The position numbers and the translations under genes are program-made. DNA of 64,000 nucleotides from Candidatus Methanomethylicia archaeon (GTDB lineage: Archaea > Thermoproteota > Methanomethylicia > Culexarchaeales > Culexarchaeaceae): contig JANXEO010000001.1 of NCBI GenBank assembly GCA_025058215.1, forward strand, positions 248,001 through 312,000, in the 5' to 3' direction. Under the pieces are notes generated by a model. The model did no database searches, was not told the origin of the DNA, and saw only the letters and a list, made by a program, of their open reading frames with translations. Position 1 is the first letter of the stretch; every line of letters starts with the position of its first letter. Below are positions 53,555 through 63,134 of this stretch, one piece after another.

Positions 53555-53665
53555 TATCTTAATCCTCCTTACTATTCAGCCAGTAACAACTAAAATTAAG
53601 AATACAATTAATATTTTAAGAGTTCACTGATATATATTTGATGCGATAGATTTGGAGGATCAACT

Positions 53666-54724
53666 TTGTCAGTTCACAAAATTTCTTTACCCCAAAAGGT
53701 TATAGTTGGAAAGAACGCAATAAATCAAATATGCCATGTATGTTATGAACTTAAATTATGCAATAAAACTGTTATTTTAACAGGTCCAAATGTTAATAAA
53801 ATTGCCGGAGAGAAGGTATATGATATATTATGTAACGCCAACATACAAAGCGAACTATTTGTGGTTAAGGATTTTTCAACATATGGAGTTGAAAATATAT
53901 CTGAGAAAATTCGAAATTTGAGAGATGTTAGTGCTATAATTGGTGTTGGTGGCGGTAGAGTTATTGATTTGACAAAACTTATATCTTTCAAAACGAATGT
54001 ACCGTACATAAGTGTCCCCACGGCAGCCAGTCATGACGGAATAGCATCTCCAATAGTCTCAATGAAAAGCAATAATAAGAAGTTCTCGATAATTGTAAAT
54101 CCCCCGATATCAATAATTGCTGACTCTGAAATTATAGCTAGAGCTCCTTACAAATTAACAGCAAGTGGTTGCGGAGATATAATTGCAAAATTCACAGCAG
54201 TTAAAGATTGGAAGTTAGCTAATAAGCGAATAGGAGAGTATTACGGAGATTATGCAGCATCATTAGCTTTAATGTCAGCAAAACTCGTAGTCAAGTATGC
54301 CTCTGAAATACGACATTTAACTGATGATAGTATTAGAACAGTAATTGAAGCGCTGATAAGTTGCGGTGTAGCGATGTGTATTGCAGGGAGTAGCAGACCT
54401 TGTAGCGGAGCTGAACACCTATTTAGTCATGCACTTGAAATTTTAGCAAAAAAACCAGCTTTGCATGGTGAGCAGTGCGGTGTTGGTACAATAATAATGA
54501 CATATCTTCACAAAGGTTATTGGAAGAGGATCAAAGATACATTGTCAATGGTTGGAGCACCAACAAATGCTAAGGAATTAGGCGTCGATGAATATGAAAT
54601 AATAGAAGCTATAGTTAAAGCTAAAGATGTGCGTAGCGATAGGTACACTATACTAAATGAAAAAGAAATAAGTTGGAAAAAAGCTGAAGAAATAGCAATT
54701 GTCACGGGTGTTATTGGGTCATAG
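53666..54724 (+). CDS. egsA: sn-Glycerol-1-phosphate dehydrogenase
   Basis: A 352-residue NAD(P)H enzyme making sn-glycerol-1-phosphate, the backbone of archaeal lipids. Motifs: SLPQKVIVGKNAINQI, IIGVGGGRVIDLTKL (nucleotide site), VPTAASHDGIASP (with metal-binding Asp) and SGAEHLFSHALE, LHGEQCGVGT (zinc His residues). The start is a TTG with GGAGG 9 nt upstream. Divergent from psmB. Confidence 0.95.
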   Translation: MSVHKISLPQKVIVGKNAINQICHVCYELKLCNKTVILTGPNVNKIAGEKVYDILCNANIQSELFVVKDFSTYGVENISEKIRNLRDVSAIIGVGGGRVIDLTKLISFKTNVPYISVPTAASHDGIASPIVSMKSNNKKFSIIVNPPISIIADSEIIARAPYKLTASGCGDIIAKFTAVKDWKLANKRIGEYYGDYAASLALMSAKLVVKYASEIRHLTDDSIRTVIEALISCGVAMCIAGSSRPCSGAEHLFSHALEILAKKPALHGEQCGVGTIIMTYLHKGYWKRIKDTLSMVGAPTNAKELGVDEYEIIEAIVKAKDVRSDRYTILNEKEISWKKAEEIAIVTGVIGS

Positions 54725-54935
54725 AACTTTTTGATAGTATTCAGTACTACCTCAAAACACTGAGTACATGAAGCTTATTAATCCAATAAATCTTATCTAA
54801 TGGATATTTAAAAGAAAATTTTCTTTAGTAGAGTCTGTAATACTATGATTTACGTTACTAGACTTTGATAACATATATCCAAAGACTTATATTATCGTAA
54901 ACATTTACTTCACGTATTACTCATCTTGACTTGTT

Positions 54936-55622
54936 TCATACATCGTAAATTTCAGTAAATTCAACTCTTTTTATAACGTTTTTAAAATGCTTTTCAATAT
55001 CATTCACTATACTACGTTTAATGCGTTGTAGATCTTCTAGTGAATATATTTCGGATGGGAGTTCAATTACAAGTCTAGTATTTTCTATTTTTAAATTGAA
55101 CTTAGATACATCAATTGATGGTACTCTTCTATGAATTAATGCTAATAATTTTTCACGTAAATCCTCAATCTTTTTAACGACATGGACTTCATATATTAAC
55201 GTTTTTCCTGCTAATGGATGATTTAGGTCTATAATTACTCTACCACTACCTATACTCCTCACAATTCCTAATCCTTCGTCTGTCTCAATTTTGATTCCTG
55301 GTTTAAGAGATATACCTTTACTTGTTAATTCCCTCGCTGGTATAACTTTTATCTTCGATGGATCTCTTTGACCGAAGGCTTTTTCAGGCTCTAATTCAAT
55401 TACTTTACTTTCACCTAAATTCATCAGTAATATTTCCTCTTCTACCTTCTCCAGTAATCGTCCTTCCCCAAGTACTACAAGTATAGGTTCATAGATTTTA
55501 CTTTCTTGGTAAATTTTGGTTTCTTTTGCTATTTTTTCAAATGTTGTTTCAATGATCTCTCCAGTATCTTTTACTTTTACTGTAAGATTTAAAAGTATAA
55601 AATCCCCCTTATTCAGAGGCAT
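54936..55622 (-). CDS. FKBP-type peptidyl-prolyl isomerase (SlyD-like, long form)
   Basis: A 228-residue folding helper. The FKBP core with inserted-flap domain shows NKGDFILLNLTVKVKDTGEI, VVLGEGRLLEKVEEEIL and the pattern PEKAFGQRDPSKI, followed by DLNHPLAGKTLIYEVHVVK. A C-terminal extra domain of about 75 residues is usual in archaeal long FKBPs. The ATG at 55622 is preferred over a TTG 9 nt upstream. Confidence 0.93.
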   Translation of the reverse strand: MPLNKGDFILLNLTVKVKDTGEIIETTFEKIAKETKIYQESKIYEPILVVLGEGRLLEKVEEEILLMNLGESKVIELEPEKAFGQRDPSKIKVIPARELTSKGISLKPGIKIETDEGLGIVRSIGSGRVIIDLNHPLAGKTLIYEVHVVKKIEDLREKLLALIHRRVPSIDVSKFNLKIENTRLVIELPSEIYSLEDLQRIKRSIVNDIEKHFKNVIKRVEFTEIYDV

Positions 55623-55901
55623 ATAACTCAACCATTGGAAATTTAATCATACAGGAAATTTATAAAAATTGTTTCAATACTTCTATAATGCTTCACCTCA
55701 CTTGAAGACTCAAATTAATTGAAACCATGAATATATTGAAGGTATGTAACATGTAAAAATGTGACATGTATTTTATTTTTGTCTACTTAAGCAAAATTAT
55801 TATAGTTAAGTTTATAATATAGAGTATTGCTAGTGGATGATGAACTGGCTGAGCACTACTTAATTAAACAATAATGACGAAAGTTAAAAGCTCTGACACT
55901 T

Positions 55902-56441
55902 TTAAATATCTTTTTTCGCTAATTCTTTTAATCTTTCGTCCCCCTTTATCTCTATTATGTATTCATAAACACTTTTAGGAACAAGTTCCTTCCAGCCCTC
56001 ATCTCCTTCAATAATCATTCTTCTGATGATAGTTCCAGAAAATCTTTGCCTGTTTATATATGGAATTCCTTCAACCTTTATTTTTTCTTCTTCGAATAAT
56101 CTCTTCGTTAAAGGACTATTTGTAAATACTACATTAAATTTTGGTATGAGGCTTCTGACCTTTGAAACCCATATCGAGTGATTGTTATTTACCGTATCCT
56201 CAACGGGAACTATGATAAATTTATTTAAGTCTACATTATTCTCTTGTAAAGCTAATCGAATCATTTCAACTCTTTCACCAGCTGTAAAAGGATTTTCTAA
56301 AGTATGACTTGCTTGTGCACTGCCTATAACTACTATTATTTCCCTACATCTATACAAAACATATCTAATGCATTCCATATGACCTAAGTGCAATGGTTGA
56401 AATCTTCCAACGTATACTCCTCTATCATAAGGTGTACGCAT
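55902..56441 (-). CDS. nadM: Nicotinamide-nucleotide adenylyltransferase
   Basis: A 179-residue enzyme making NAD from NMN and ATP. The HIGH-type motif is GRFQPLHLGH (12-21), with GSAQASHTLENPFTAGER next and the C-terminal RFSGTIIRRMI (SGTxIR) loop. The ATG at 56441 follows GGTAG; the frame extends 20 codons further upstream, but without family homology. The UPF0248 gene is about 95 bp upstream on the same strand. Confidence 0.94.
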   Translation of the reverse strand: MRTPYDRGVYVGRFQPLHLGHMECIRYVLYRCREIIVVIGSAQASHTLENPFTAGERVEMIRLALQENNVDLNKFIIVPVEDTVNNNHSIWVSKVRSLIPKFNVVFTNSPLTKRLFEEEKIKVEGIPYINRQRFSGTIIRRMIIEGDEGWKELVPKSVYEYIIEIKGDERLKELAKKDI

Positions 56442-56537
56442 AATTTCTACCAATAAACTATAATAAAAACTGCGATATAAGTTAAAGGTACTGTGCTTCA
56501 ATCTATTTTACTGTTCACTTAAAGTTATCTGATAGTA

Positions 56538-56813
56538 TTAATAGCTAATGTTTTTATTTTCATTTGGTTTTCTTCTCCAAAGAATTTCTCCAGTTTTAAT
56601 GTTTCTTATTAAGATGATACGATGAAATGGTATATGTATTTTTCCATAGTAGTCTTGATATTCAAAGCTTTCTTTACCAATTTTTGTTATTAAACTTACA
56701 GGTATCGATTTAATATTGTTAAGTGCTCCTCTATGAACAAAAATTACCTCGTAATTTTCCCTAACATAGTTTTGATGCCAAAACAATTTGTTTAGGATAC
56801 TTCTTATTCTCAT
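56538..56813 (-). CDS. UPF0248 (DUF504) family protein
   Basis: A 91-residue protein matching the archaeal DUF504 family: MRIRSILNKLFWHQNY at the start, YEVIFVHRGALNNIKSIPV and IPFHRIILIRNIKTGEILWR. The function is unknown; the fold is a small beta barrel, suspected to bind RNA. The ATG at 56813 is preferred over a TTG two codons upstream. Divergent from the AK6-like gene, with only about 45 bp between. Confidence 0.87.
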   Translation of the reverse strand: MRIRSILNKLFWHQNYVRENYEVIFVHRGALNNIKSIPVSLITKIGKESFEYQDYYGKIHIPFHRIILIRNIKTGEILWRRKPNENKNISY

Positions 56814-56858
56814 AAACAACTTATATTTATTTATTACTTGCGTTTAATAAATTTGTGT

Positions 56859-57461
56859 ATGGATTCGCAGAAAGTTATAATAATCCATGGATGTCCAGGC
56901 ACCGGTAAAACTTTAGTAAGTGAAAAACTTAGCAGACTTTTGAAAGCGATACACATAAATATTTCAGAAATAGCCTTAAGAGAAGAGTTGTTTATAGGAT
57001 TTGATAAGGAGAGAGAATCCTTTATATTGGACGAGGAGTCATTAAAAAACAGAATTATTGATTTAATAGTAAAAAGTGAGTCATTAGTTATAGTGGAGGG
57101 GCATCATGCTAACATAGTACCACCAAATTATGTAATTAAAGTCTTCGTTTTGAGAAGACATCCCGTTGAGCTAGAAAAGGTACTTGAATTGAGAGGGTGG
57201 AAGAAAGAGAAAATTCTTGAAAATGTGCTTGCGGAAATTTTAGATTATTGTGTGGTGGTCGCTTTAGAAACGTATGGTTCCGAGAAAGTTGTAGAAGTTG
57301 ATGTAACTAATAGAAATGTAGATGATGTGGTCATGGAAATATTAAGTGAGTTATACGTAAATAAAATCAAATCAAATTATCATATTGATTGGATTAAAGT
57401 ATTAAAGCATGAAGGGTTATTAGAGAAATACATAATGAATTTTTCATCCTCCCAATCCTAA
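56859..57461 (+). CDS. AK6/Fap7-like adenylate kinase
   Basis: A 200-residue P-loop kinase of the AK6 (Fap7) family, linked to small-subunit ribosome maturation in eukaryotes and archaea. P-loop GCPGTGKT is at 11-18; a later VIVEGHHANIVPP is characteristic; VFVLRRHPVELEKVLELRGW forms the lid region. The ATG at 56859 is preferred over a TTG 21 nt upstream. Its end overlaps the convergent pilin gene by 18 bp. Confidence 0.87.
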   Translation: MDSQKVIIIHGCPGTGKTLVSEKLSRLLKAIHINISEIALREELFIGFDKERESFILDEESLKNRIIDLIVKSESLVIVEGHHANIVPPNYVIKVFVLRRHPVELEKVLELRGWKKEKILENVLAEILDYCVVVALETYGSEKVVEVDVTNRNVDDVVMEILSELYVNKIKSNYHIDWIKVLKHEGLLEKYIMNFSSSQS

Positions 57462-57683
57462 AAATGACATTATCCTATTCCATAAATCATTCAGAGAATT
57501 CATGAAATTTTGTGCGTTGAAGCCCAAATTTTGAATTACTTTTTGAACGTCACCCAGTATTCCCAGCACCATCGAGAAAACTATGGACATGGTTATCACA
57601 GCTAATGCTATAAGAAGTCCTTCTTCTAATAATGGTGAACCTCTCTTCCTTCTATTTACATGATTAATTTTGAATCCCCATAT
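57444..57683 (-). CDS. Type IV pilin-like small protein, start codon problem
   Basis: A 79-codon frame with a class III (type IV pilin) signal: NRRKRG followed by SPLLEEGLLIALAVITMSI, one hydrophobic helix after a basic stretch, then a polar tail ending SFLGLGG. It is preceded by no ATG, GTG or TTG in frame. Either an ATA at 57683 starts it (reading MWGFKINHV), or the GGGG run at 57676-57679 contains one extra base: with three Gs, the ATG at 57681 would read MGFKINHVNRRKRG. A TATA-like TTTAAATAT lies about 20-26 bp upstream. Last gene of a pilus cluster and likely its substrate. Confidence 0.65.
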   Translation of the reverse strand: MWGFKINHVNRRKRGSPLLEEGLLIALAVITMSIVFSMVLGILGDVQKVIQNLGFNAQNFMNSLNDLWNRIMSFLGLGG

Positions 57684-57704
57684 TATAATTAGAAAATTTC
57701 ATAT

Positions 57705-58568
57705 TTAAATCCCTAAGATAAATGTGTTAGGTAAGATAACATATAAGAAACCAAAAATTAACGATGATACTACTGTTAGAATTATAGGATACGTACAAAA
57801 AACTGCTTTTGAAACTATATACGTATTGTATGTAGTTATTATAAGGAATGAAAAAAATGTAATTGTTGACAGCATATACACGTTCTCTTGTCTTGTCACC
57901 ATAATCAATACGAATACTAGAATTTTTGATAAAAACGAATAAATAGCTGCCGAAGATATTGATAATATAATTACCCGTATTCGCATCCTGCTAAGTAATG
58001 ATTCTACATGATTTTTTAAATTTATATTTTTCTTTATGTAGTTTAATACTTCATAAGCTATTAAAGAGAAAAACTTTGAATTAAAAGATAGAGCACTTGA
58101 AAGGAGAAGTAATATTCGTTTATTGTTTTTAGTAGAAAAAACATTACACATGTTTTTAAGTAACTCTTTTATTGTAACTCCTGAAATCATATTTTGAAGT
58201 GTAATGGTATATAGATTGTACAAATTCATTTTTTTATTGTATTCATATTTTTTAGTTGAAATCAATAATGCTCTTTCTGGGCTCATGCCAATTTTTAAAT
58301 TATCCATGAACTTTGATACAAAAGTTTCAAAGTACATCTCTTCCTTTAAATGTTTTTTTATTGTTGTGATTTTTTCCATATTTTCTTTATTTTTCATAAA
58401 GTATCTAATTATCGATATCATAGTTAATGTTAATAAACTCAATATGAAAAATGAGAGAAATAAAAGTGATTGTCCTTCTCCATTATAATGATGAAACAAT
58501 ACATCGTTTGGGAAAAATGAGTTAAATGATAACTTGTTATTGTGATTATTAAAGATGAATGATCTCAT
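57705..58568 (-). CDS. Type IV pilus/TadC-like membrane protein, second copy
   Basis: A 287-residue membrane protein with one N-terminal TM (about 33-55), a cytoplasmic helical part (EEMYFETFVSKFMDNLKIGM, typical of T2SF/TadC proteins) and several TM segments at the C-terminus. It overlaps the upstream TadC-like gene by 4 bp (ATGA). Together the two would form the platform for pilus assembly. The sequences are diverged, so the family call rests on pattern and context. Confidence 0.72.
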   Translation of the reverse strand: MRSFIFNNHNNKLSFNSFFPNDVLFHHYNGEGQSLLFLSFFILSLLTLTMISIIRYFMKNKENMEKITTIKKHLKEEMYFETFVSKFMDNLKIGMSPERALLISTKKYEYNKKMNLYNLYTITLQNMISGVTIKELLKNMCNVFSTKNNKRILLLLSSALSFNSKFFSLIAYEVLNYIKKNINLKNHVESLLSRMRIRVIILSISSAAIYSFLSKILVFVLIMVTRQENVYMLSTITFFSFLIITTYNTYIVSKAVFCTYPIILTVVSSLIFGFLYVILPNTFILGI

Positions 58569-59416
58569 ACTTTTTCACCTATCGCATCATAGATCTTTGA
58601 GAATAAAACCCTTGAAAGGAGGGTTACGATAAATACCTGAAAAATAGTAAATAATAGTATTCCAATATGAGAGGCGACTTTTATGTATACTATCACGAAG
58701 GTAGACGCTATTGGAATCAAAAATCCAGAGAAAATCAGAAGTAAACAATAAGCTTCTATTTTAGATACTATAGTTTCATATGAGTTTTGTATAATATTGT
58801 TACTTTCTAGATTAGGAGTCTTATGTATACATGAATATGTATCTTCAAGCTTTACTTTTAACAATATTTTTTCTATGTCTACACCAAGTTTCTCTAAGGG
58901 ATTATCTATATTCCCTTTTCCAATAAATTTACTTTCAATATCTATTCCATTAATTATGTTCTTTAGGTAGTTTCTAAGTAAATTTGAAATGACAGGATAT
59001 GTTCCTAAGGCAGCGAATCTTATAGCCTCTATAAATGATTTAGTGGAGAAGTATGCCAATCTAATGTCTTCAAACATCATAAAATAATACAAACATACAA
59101 TAAGTTTGTCATATTCATAATCTCCTAAAATCCCATAATATATTGAAAGGTATATTACTATTGTAAGTATTACAAAAATGAGTATTGACACAGAAATATT
59201 GTTTATGAATGAACTCAATATACATGAAGATATTAATGATAAAATTATTGAAAAACTTAAAATATTCAAATAAATATCTTCAGTTCTAATGTGAGTTTTA
59301 TTATATTTAATTTTCAAATAATCTACTGCTTCATAAAATTCCTGTGGGATAATGTGACTTAGCTTTTTAAATAAAAATGGAAAATGTATGCTTGAAAAAA
59401 TGATGAAAAACCTCAT
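58565..59416 (-). CDS. Type IV pilus/TadC-like membrane protein, first copy
   Basis: A 283-residue membrane protein with two N-terminal TM segments (about 48-90), a cytoplasmic helical region (YYFMMFEDIRLAYFSTKSFI and EAIRFAALGTYPVISNLLRN) and two C-terminal TM segments. This is the T2SF/FlaJ-like arrangement. It overlaps both neighbours by 4 bp, so the cluster is translationally coupled. Confidence 0.75.
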   Translation of the reverse strand: MRFFIIFSSIHFPFLFKKLSHIIPQEFYEAVDYLKIKYNKTHIRTEDIYLNILSFSIILSLISSCILSSFINNISVSILIFVILTIVIYLSIYYGILGDYEYDKLIVCLYYFMMFEDIRLAYFSTKSFIEAIRFAALGTYPVISNLLRNYLKNIINGIDIESKFIGKGNIDNPLEKLGVDIEKILLKVKLEDTYSCIHKTPNLESNNIIQNSYETIVSKIEAYCLLLIFSGFLIPIASTFVIVYIKVASHIGILLFTIFQVFIVTLLSRVLFSKIYDAIGEKV

Positions 59417-61452
59417 AAATTTACCTCTTTTAATATTTTCTCAAAGTCATATTCTGAATTTAATTTTCTAACAAAGTTTATTTTATCAAAGATGATATTC
59501 AGTTTATTATGGTCAATTTTTTTAGCTAAAATTTTCTCTATAATCCACTTATTTTCCAAATATTCTTTATATAATACATCAGTTTTTACTTGTTCTTCGT
59601 AACTTATTTTCTTAAATACATTTGATTCTCTAATATCCCTCATAAGAATAAGTTTTTCTTTTTCATATTTGAATAAATCAATTAATTTCACTTCATATGA
59701 ATTTTCCCTAGTTTCTAATAGTGGTTCTGATATTCTATTTATATATCTCCTATTCTTATTGTAGGATATCTCTCTTTTCATATGCACAATAATGTCTAAA
59801 TGTTCTATTGAGTGTATGGGAATTTTATAATGAAGAATCCATTTTCTTATCAGAGATTCAGGTGTTGTGGCATGTGTTGTTTGTATTCCACGTATCCCAG
59901 ACTCTAGTGATTGCAAAAAGATGAAAACATGTTCAGGCGTCAATAGCTCTCCAAAGAATACATAATTCGGTGACCTATGTAATAACTTAACAGTTTCTAT
60001 AATTCTTTTACTTTGATTTATTTCAAATGGATCAACTCGGTATCTTACTTGATGTTTACCAAATTTCTTTAAATCTATACTTTCAATGACTTCCTCAATG
60101 GTTATCCTTCTCCAACAAGATGGAGTCATAATATCTAGTGCATTTATTAATGTTGTTTTTCCTGATGATGGTTCACCAACAACAAGAATATTACGTTGAT
60201 GGAACAATAGTAGCAGAAGGTAAGCGGCTGCTTCTATCGTCAACGTATTATTTCTTATTAAATCGATTATTGTTAGAGGTTTACTTCTAAATTTTCTAAT
60301 TATTAATGAACATCCCTCATCTATTAACGGATGTACATCTACTGTTATTCTTGTTTTGAATATTCTTGTGTTTAAGTCCGTCTTAAGCGATGGTGAACCG
60401 TAGTCTAATGGCCGTCCACTTTCAACCTTCAAGTATGTAATGAGACGTGATATACTTTTTTCGTCTAGTGATATTTCTGTTTCACATCTCCCCCATTCAT
60501 TGTGGTCTATGTATACATTATGTTTAGGGGAATCTATATAAATTTCCTCTATATGTTGATCCAACAGGAATGGAGAAAGCTTAAGTAAACCTACTGATGC
60601 TAAGCTTGCTAATACGCATATTTTTTCAACTAATTGTCCAGGAATTTCAACTACATATTCAAATAAAAACTCTTTTGCCTTTTTAATTCTGTTCTCCAGA
60701 ATATCATTTAAAAAACCTGGACCGAATGCCACTTCTTCTGGTATATCAATCTCTAGATATACTGTTAAAAACCATAATAGGGGTATCAAGTTTACATTTT
60801 CATTATTTACTTCTACGTGATAATAAACTTTTGCTACTTCGGTGTTCATAATTTTATTTACAGAAAAAATGTTGACGCTGTAGTACCAATTAATTCCTTT
60901 GCTGCCGTAATCTTTATTTTCTTCTGTAATTGTAAAATTTTCGTTTTCTCCTTTCTCAAGAAAATATTTTACAAAATTTTCTTTAATTACTTCTGCTTGT
61001 AAAATCAACTTTTTTATATTCTTTTCCCCTTTTTTCATTCCCATTGACATTTTATCATAAAAGATTAATGGATTATATGCTAAACCAATATTTGGATATA
61101 ATTGAAATAATTCTTCGTTATCCTTTAGACTTTGACTTATTTTCTTTATTTTATTTAAAAATCCTAAATCAGCTATTGTTTTTGCGTATTCAAGTATCTG
61201 TTTCCTTATAGGATCTTTCAAATATAGGTTTTCTATTTCCACAATTTTTAAATTATAAACGAACGCTGGAATTAACGATAATATTACTAATGTTAAGTAG
61301 TTGAAATCTGAATTCAAAAAATAATTATCTGCTTTAATTCTATCAATGATTTCTTCATAATATACTATTTTCACGCTTTTTTCGTTTACATATATAATGA
61401 TTGGTGGTTCAGGTATAAGCCCCATATTCCTACTATAAAATAGTGAATTCAC
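59413..61452 (-). CDS. Type IV pilus assembly ATPase (TadA/GspE/PilB family)
   Basis: A 679-residue secretion ATPase. A long N-terminal region (about 1-280) is poorly conserved. The core has the DPLxxD-like LDQHIEEIYIDSPKHNVYI, Walker A VVGEPSSGKTTL (about 410-421), RITIEEVIESIDL, and the FFGELLTPEHVFIFLQSLESG/THATTPESLI blocks. First gene of the four-gene pilus operon. No archaellum-specific genes (flaG, flaF, flaH) are nearby, so an adhesion-type pilus is more likely than an archaellum. Confidence 0.88.
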   Translation of the reverse strand: MNSLFYSRNMGLIPEPPIIIYVNEKSVKIVYYEEIIDRIKADNYFLNSDFNYLTLVILSLIPAFVYNLKIVEIENLYLKDPIRKQILEYAKTIADLGFLNKIKKISQSLKDNEELFQLYPNIGLAYNPLIFYDKMSMGMKKGEKNIKKLILQAEVIKENFVKYFLEKGENENFTITEENKDYGSKGINWYYSVNIFSVNKIMNTEVAKVYYHVEVNNENVNLIPLLWFLTVYLEIDIPEEVAFGPGFLNDILENRIKKAKEFLFEYVVEIPGQLVEKICVLASLASVGLLKLSPFLLDQHIEEIYIDSPKHNVYIDHNEWGRCETEISLDEKSISRLITYLKVESGRPLDYGSPSLKTDLNTRIFKTRITVDVHPLIDEGCSLIIRKFRSKPLTIIDLIRNNTLTIEAAAYLLLLLFHQRNILVVGEPSSGKTTLINALDIMTPSCWRRITIEEVIESIDLKKFGKHQVRYRVDPFEINQSKRIIETVKLLHRSPNYVFFGELLTPEHVFIFLQSLESGIRGIQTTHATTPESLIRKWILHYKIPIHSIEHLDIIVHMKREISYNKNRRYINRISEPLLETRENSYEVKLIDLFKYEKEKLILMRDIRESNVFKKISYEEQVKTDVLYKEYLENKWIIEKILAKKIDHNKLNIIFDKINFVRKLNSEYDFEKILKEVNL

Positions 61453-61485
61453 TATATTAATGCTAAAACTTATTACTTAACTACT

Positions 61486-62469
61486 TCATAATTCACAATT
61501 TTTAAGTAAATTGCTCAAATACTTATAATGTTGTCTAATAGTATACTCCGTAGAACCTAATACTTCTGCAGCAAGTTTCTGGGATATAATTGGTTGACAT
61601 CCGAGCTTTTTACATATTATTTTATCTGCAATGTAAACTATTGATACAGCTAGTAAGTATGGATTCTTACCCATTCTAAATCTTTCATCAATTAAATTGA
61701 AAGTCTTATTTGCAATTAAAGTCAGTTGTGTATAATATTCTTCAGAACTTTTTCCCGTGAAGTAGAAGATTTTTCTGTTTATGTATTCTTTAGATTTTAA
61801 CATGTTTATTATTCGTGGTAAGTAATCTCGAGGGTTTCGTAATATGTTTTTAATAGACATTGTTTCTCTAATCTTTGACATTATGCGTATCACTGATTTG
61901 ACAGAAACTTTATGTCCCATTTCACGATATGTGCGAATTACATCTTGTAATGTAATCGGATGTTGTAATTCTCTTAATGCCAATATTAATGAAGAGGCGG
62001 TTAACTGATATGTTGTACCTAAATATTCATCAAAATTTATTATTTTGCTATATATGTAACTCGCTCTTTCATAAACATTTTTTGGTATATTTAATAGTGA
62101 ACATACTCTTCGTAGAGTTGTCAGTGCATCAATACCTCTATGTTTGCTTTTCACATACATAAAATTTATCTTTTTCAGTCTGTAAAATCGTGTTTCTTTT
62201 ACTTCCTTACCTTTTCCATCAATGAGTTTACCTTTTACTTTAATGAATGTAGATCCTAATCCCCTCCCTCTAAAAGGTTTACCTTCTGGGCTTACATAAA
62301 CTTTCTCTATAGCCGAAAAATCTGACAATGGTTCGATTTCAAATAGCGGTTGTAAATACGTTCTTTCGTGCACAAGACCACATTCGGAACAAACTATTTC
62401 ACCATGTTCTGAAACCACTAATTTCCCCTTACATTCTTTACATTTAGATGAAGTATTAGTATCACTCAT
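61486..62469 (-). CDS. tfb: Transcription initiation factor TFB
   Basis: A 327-residue TFIIB homolog that bridges TBP and RNA polymerase. The zinc ribbon uses Cys 10, 13, 27 and 30 (CKECKGK...CSECG). A B-reader-like segment follows (VSPEGKPFRGRGLGSTFIKVKG), then two cyclin repeats (about 120-210 and 225-320), with the C-terminal recognition helix STEYTIRQHYKYLSNLLK. The zinc ribbon and linker are somewhat diverged from main TFBs, so it may be an alternative TFB. Lies just upstream of the pilus ATPase on the same strand, 33 bp apart. Confidence 0.88.
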   Translation of the reverse strand: MSDTNTSSKCKECKGKLVVSEHGEIVCSECGLVHERTYLQPLFEIEPLSDFSAIEKVYVSPEGKPFRGRGLGSTFIKVKGKLIDGKGKEVKETRFYRLKKINFMYVKSKHRGIDALTTLRRVCSLLNIPKNVYERASYIYSKIINFDEYLGTTYQLTASSLILALRELQHPITLQDVIRTYREMGHKVSVKSVIRIMSKIRETMSIKNILRNPRDYLPRIINMLKSKEYINRKIFYFTGKSSEEYYTQLTLIANKTFNLIDERFRMGKNPYLLAVSIVYIADKIICKKLGCQPIISQKLAAEVLGSTEYTIRQHYKYLSNLLKNCEL

Positions 62470-62687
62470 ATAATTTCAAAATTATTTTAGATTTTTTATA
62501 TAATAATTTTTTCTTATAATATTGTATATTTTATTAAATTAATATTACTATTAAAAATTTTTAGTGTTTATTTGATACAATTAACTATCCAATCTCTCTA
62601 CACTGAAAGTTATAGCTGTTTGTGAACATGTCTAATTGTAGCAAAAATAAATAAGTCACTTATTTTCTGATATTATTTGGATGAAGC

Positions 62688-63131
62688 ATGATAAGCAGTG
62701 CTAGTACATCAAGTATGGCACGTTATCAACGTGAACTCACCTCACTATTGGATAAGGAAGTTTGTGTTAGAACCATTTACAATAAGAGATTTCGTGGAAA
62801 ACTTATGGGATATGATCAGAACACTTTAAATTTAGTGTTATCTAATGCTAAGGACGAGGAAAACAACTTTTATACAAGAATACTAATAAGAGGGGAAGTG
62901 ATTTCTGAAATTATTAGGGAAGAAGAACCCTTTGATTTAAAAGGTTTAGCTCAACGATTAGAAAAGTTATTTCCTAATAACGTTACCTTACTTGAAGGTG
63001 CTGGAGTTATTATTGTTATGGATAGAGTTCGAGTAAACGAAAGTGGAGTTATCGAAGGGAGTGGTCCGATAGCTGAAAAAGTTAAAAAGGTATATGAACA
63101 ATTTTTACAGGAAAAGAAGGTAAGTGAATAG
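62688..63131 (+). CDS. Sm-like protein with C-terminal extension (SmAP3 type)
   Basis: A 147-residue protein: an LSm domain (RELTSLLDKEVCVRTIYNKR, FRGKLMGYDQNTLNLVLSNA, FYTRILIRGEVISEI) followed by an alpha/beta extension of about 65 residues (LAQRLEKLFPNNVTLLEGAG, VIIVMDRVRV). This architecture is that of archaeal SmAP3. The ATG at 62688 has GGATGA just upstream; a second ATG at 62715 is possible. The tgtA gene follows after 3 bp. Confidence 0.88.
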   Translation: MISSASTSSMARYQRELTSLLDKEVCVRTIYNKRFRGKLMGYDQNTLNLVLSNAKDEENNFYTRILIRGEVISEIIREEEPFDLKGLAQRLEKLFPNNVTLLEGAGVIIVMDRVRVNESGVIEGSGPIAEKVKKVYEQFLQEKKVSE

Positions 63132-63134
63132 TGA

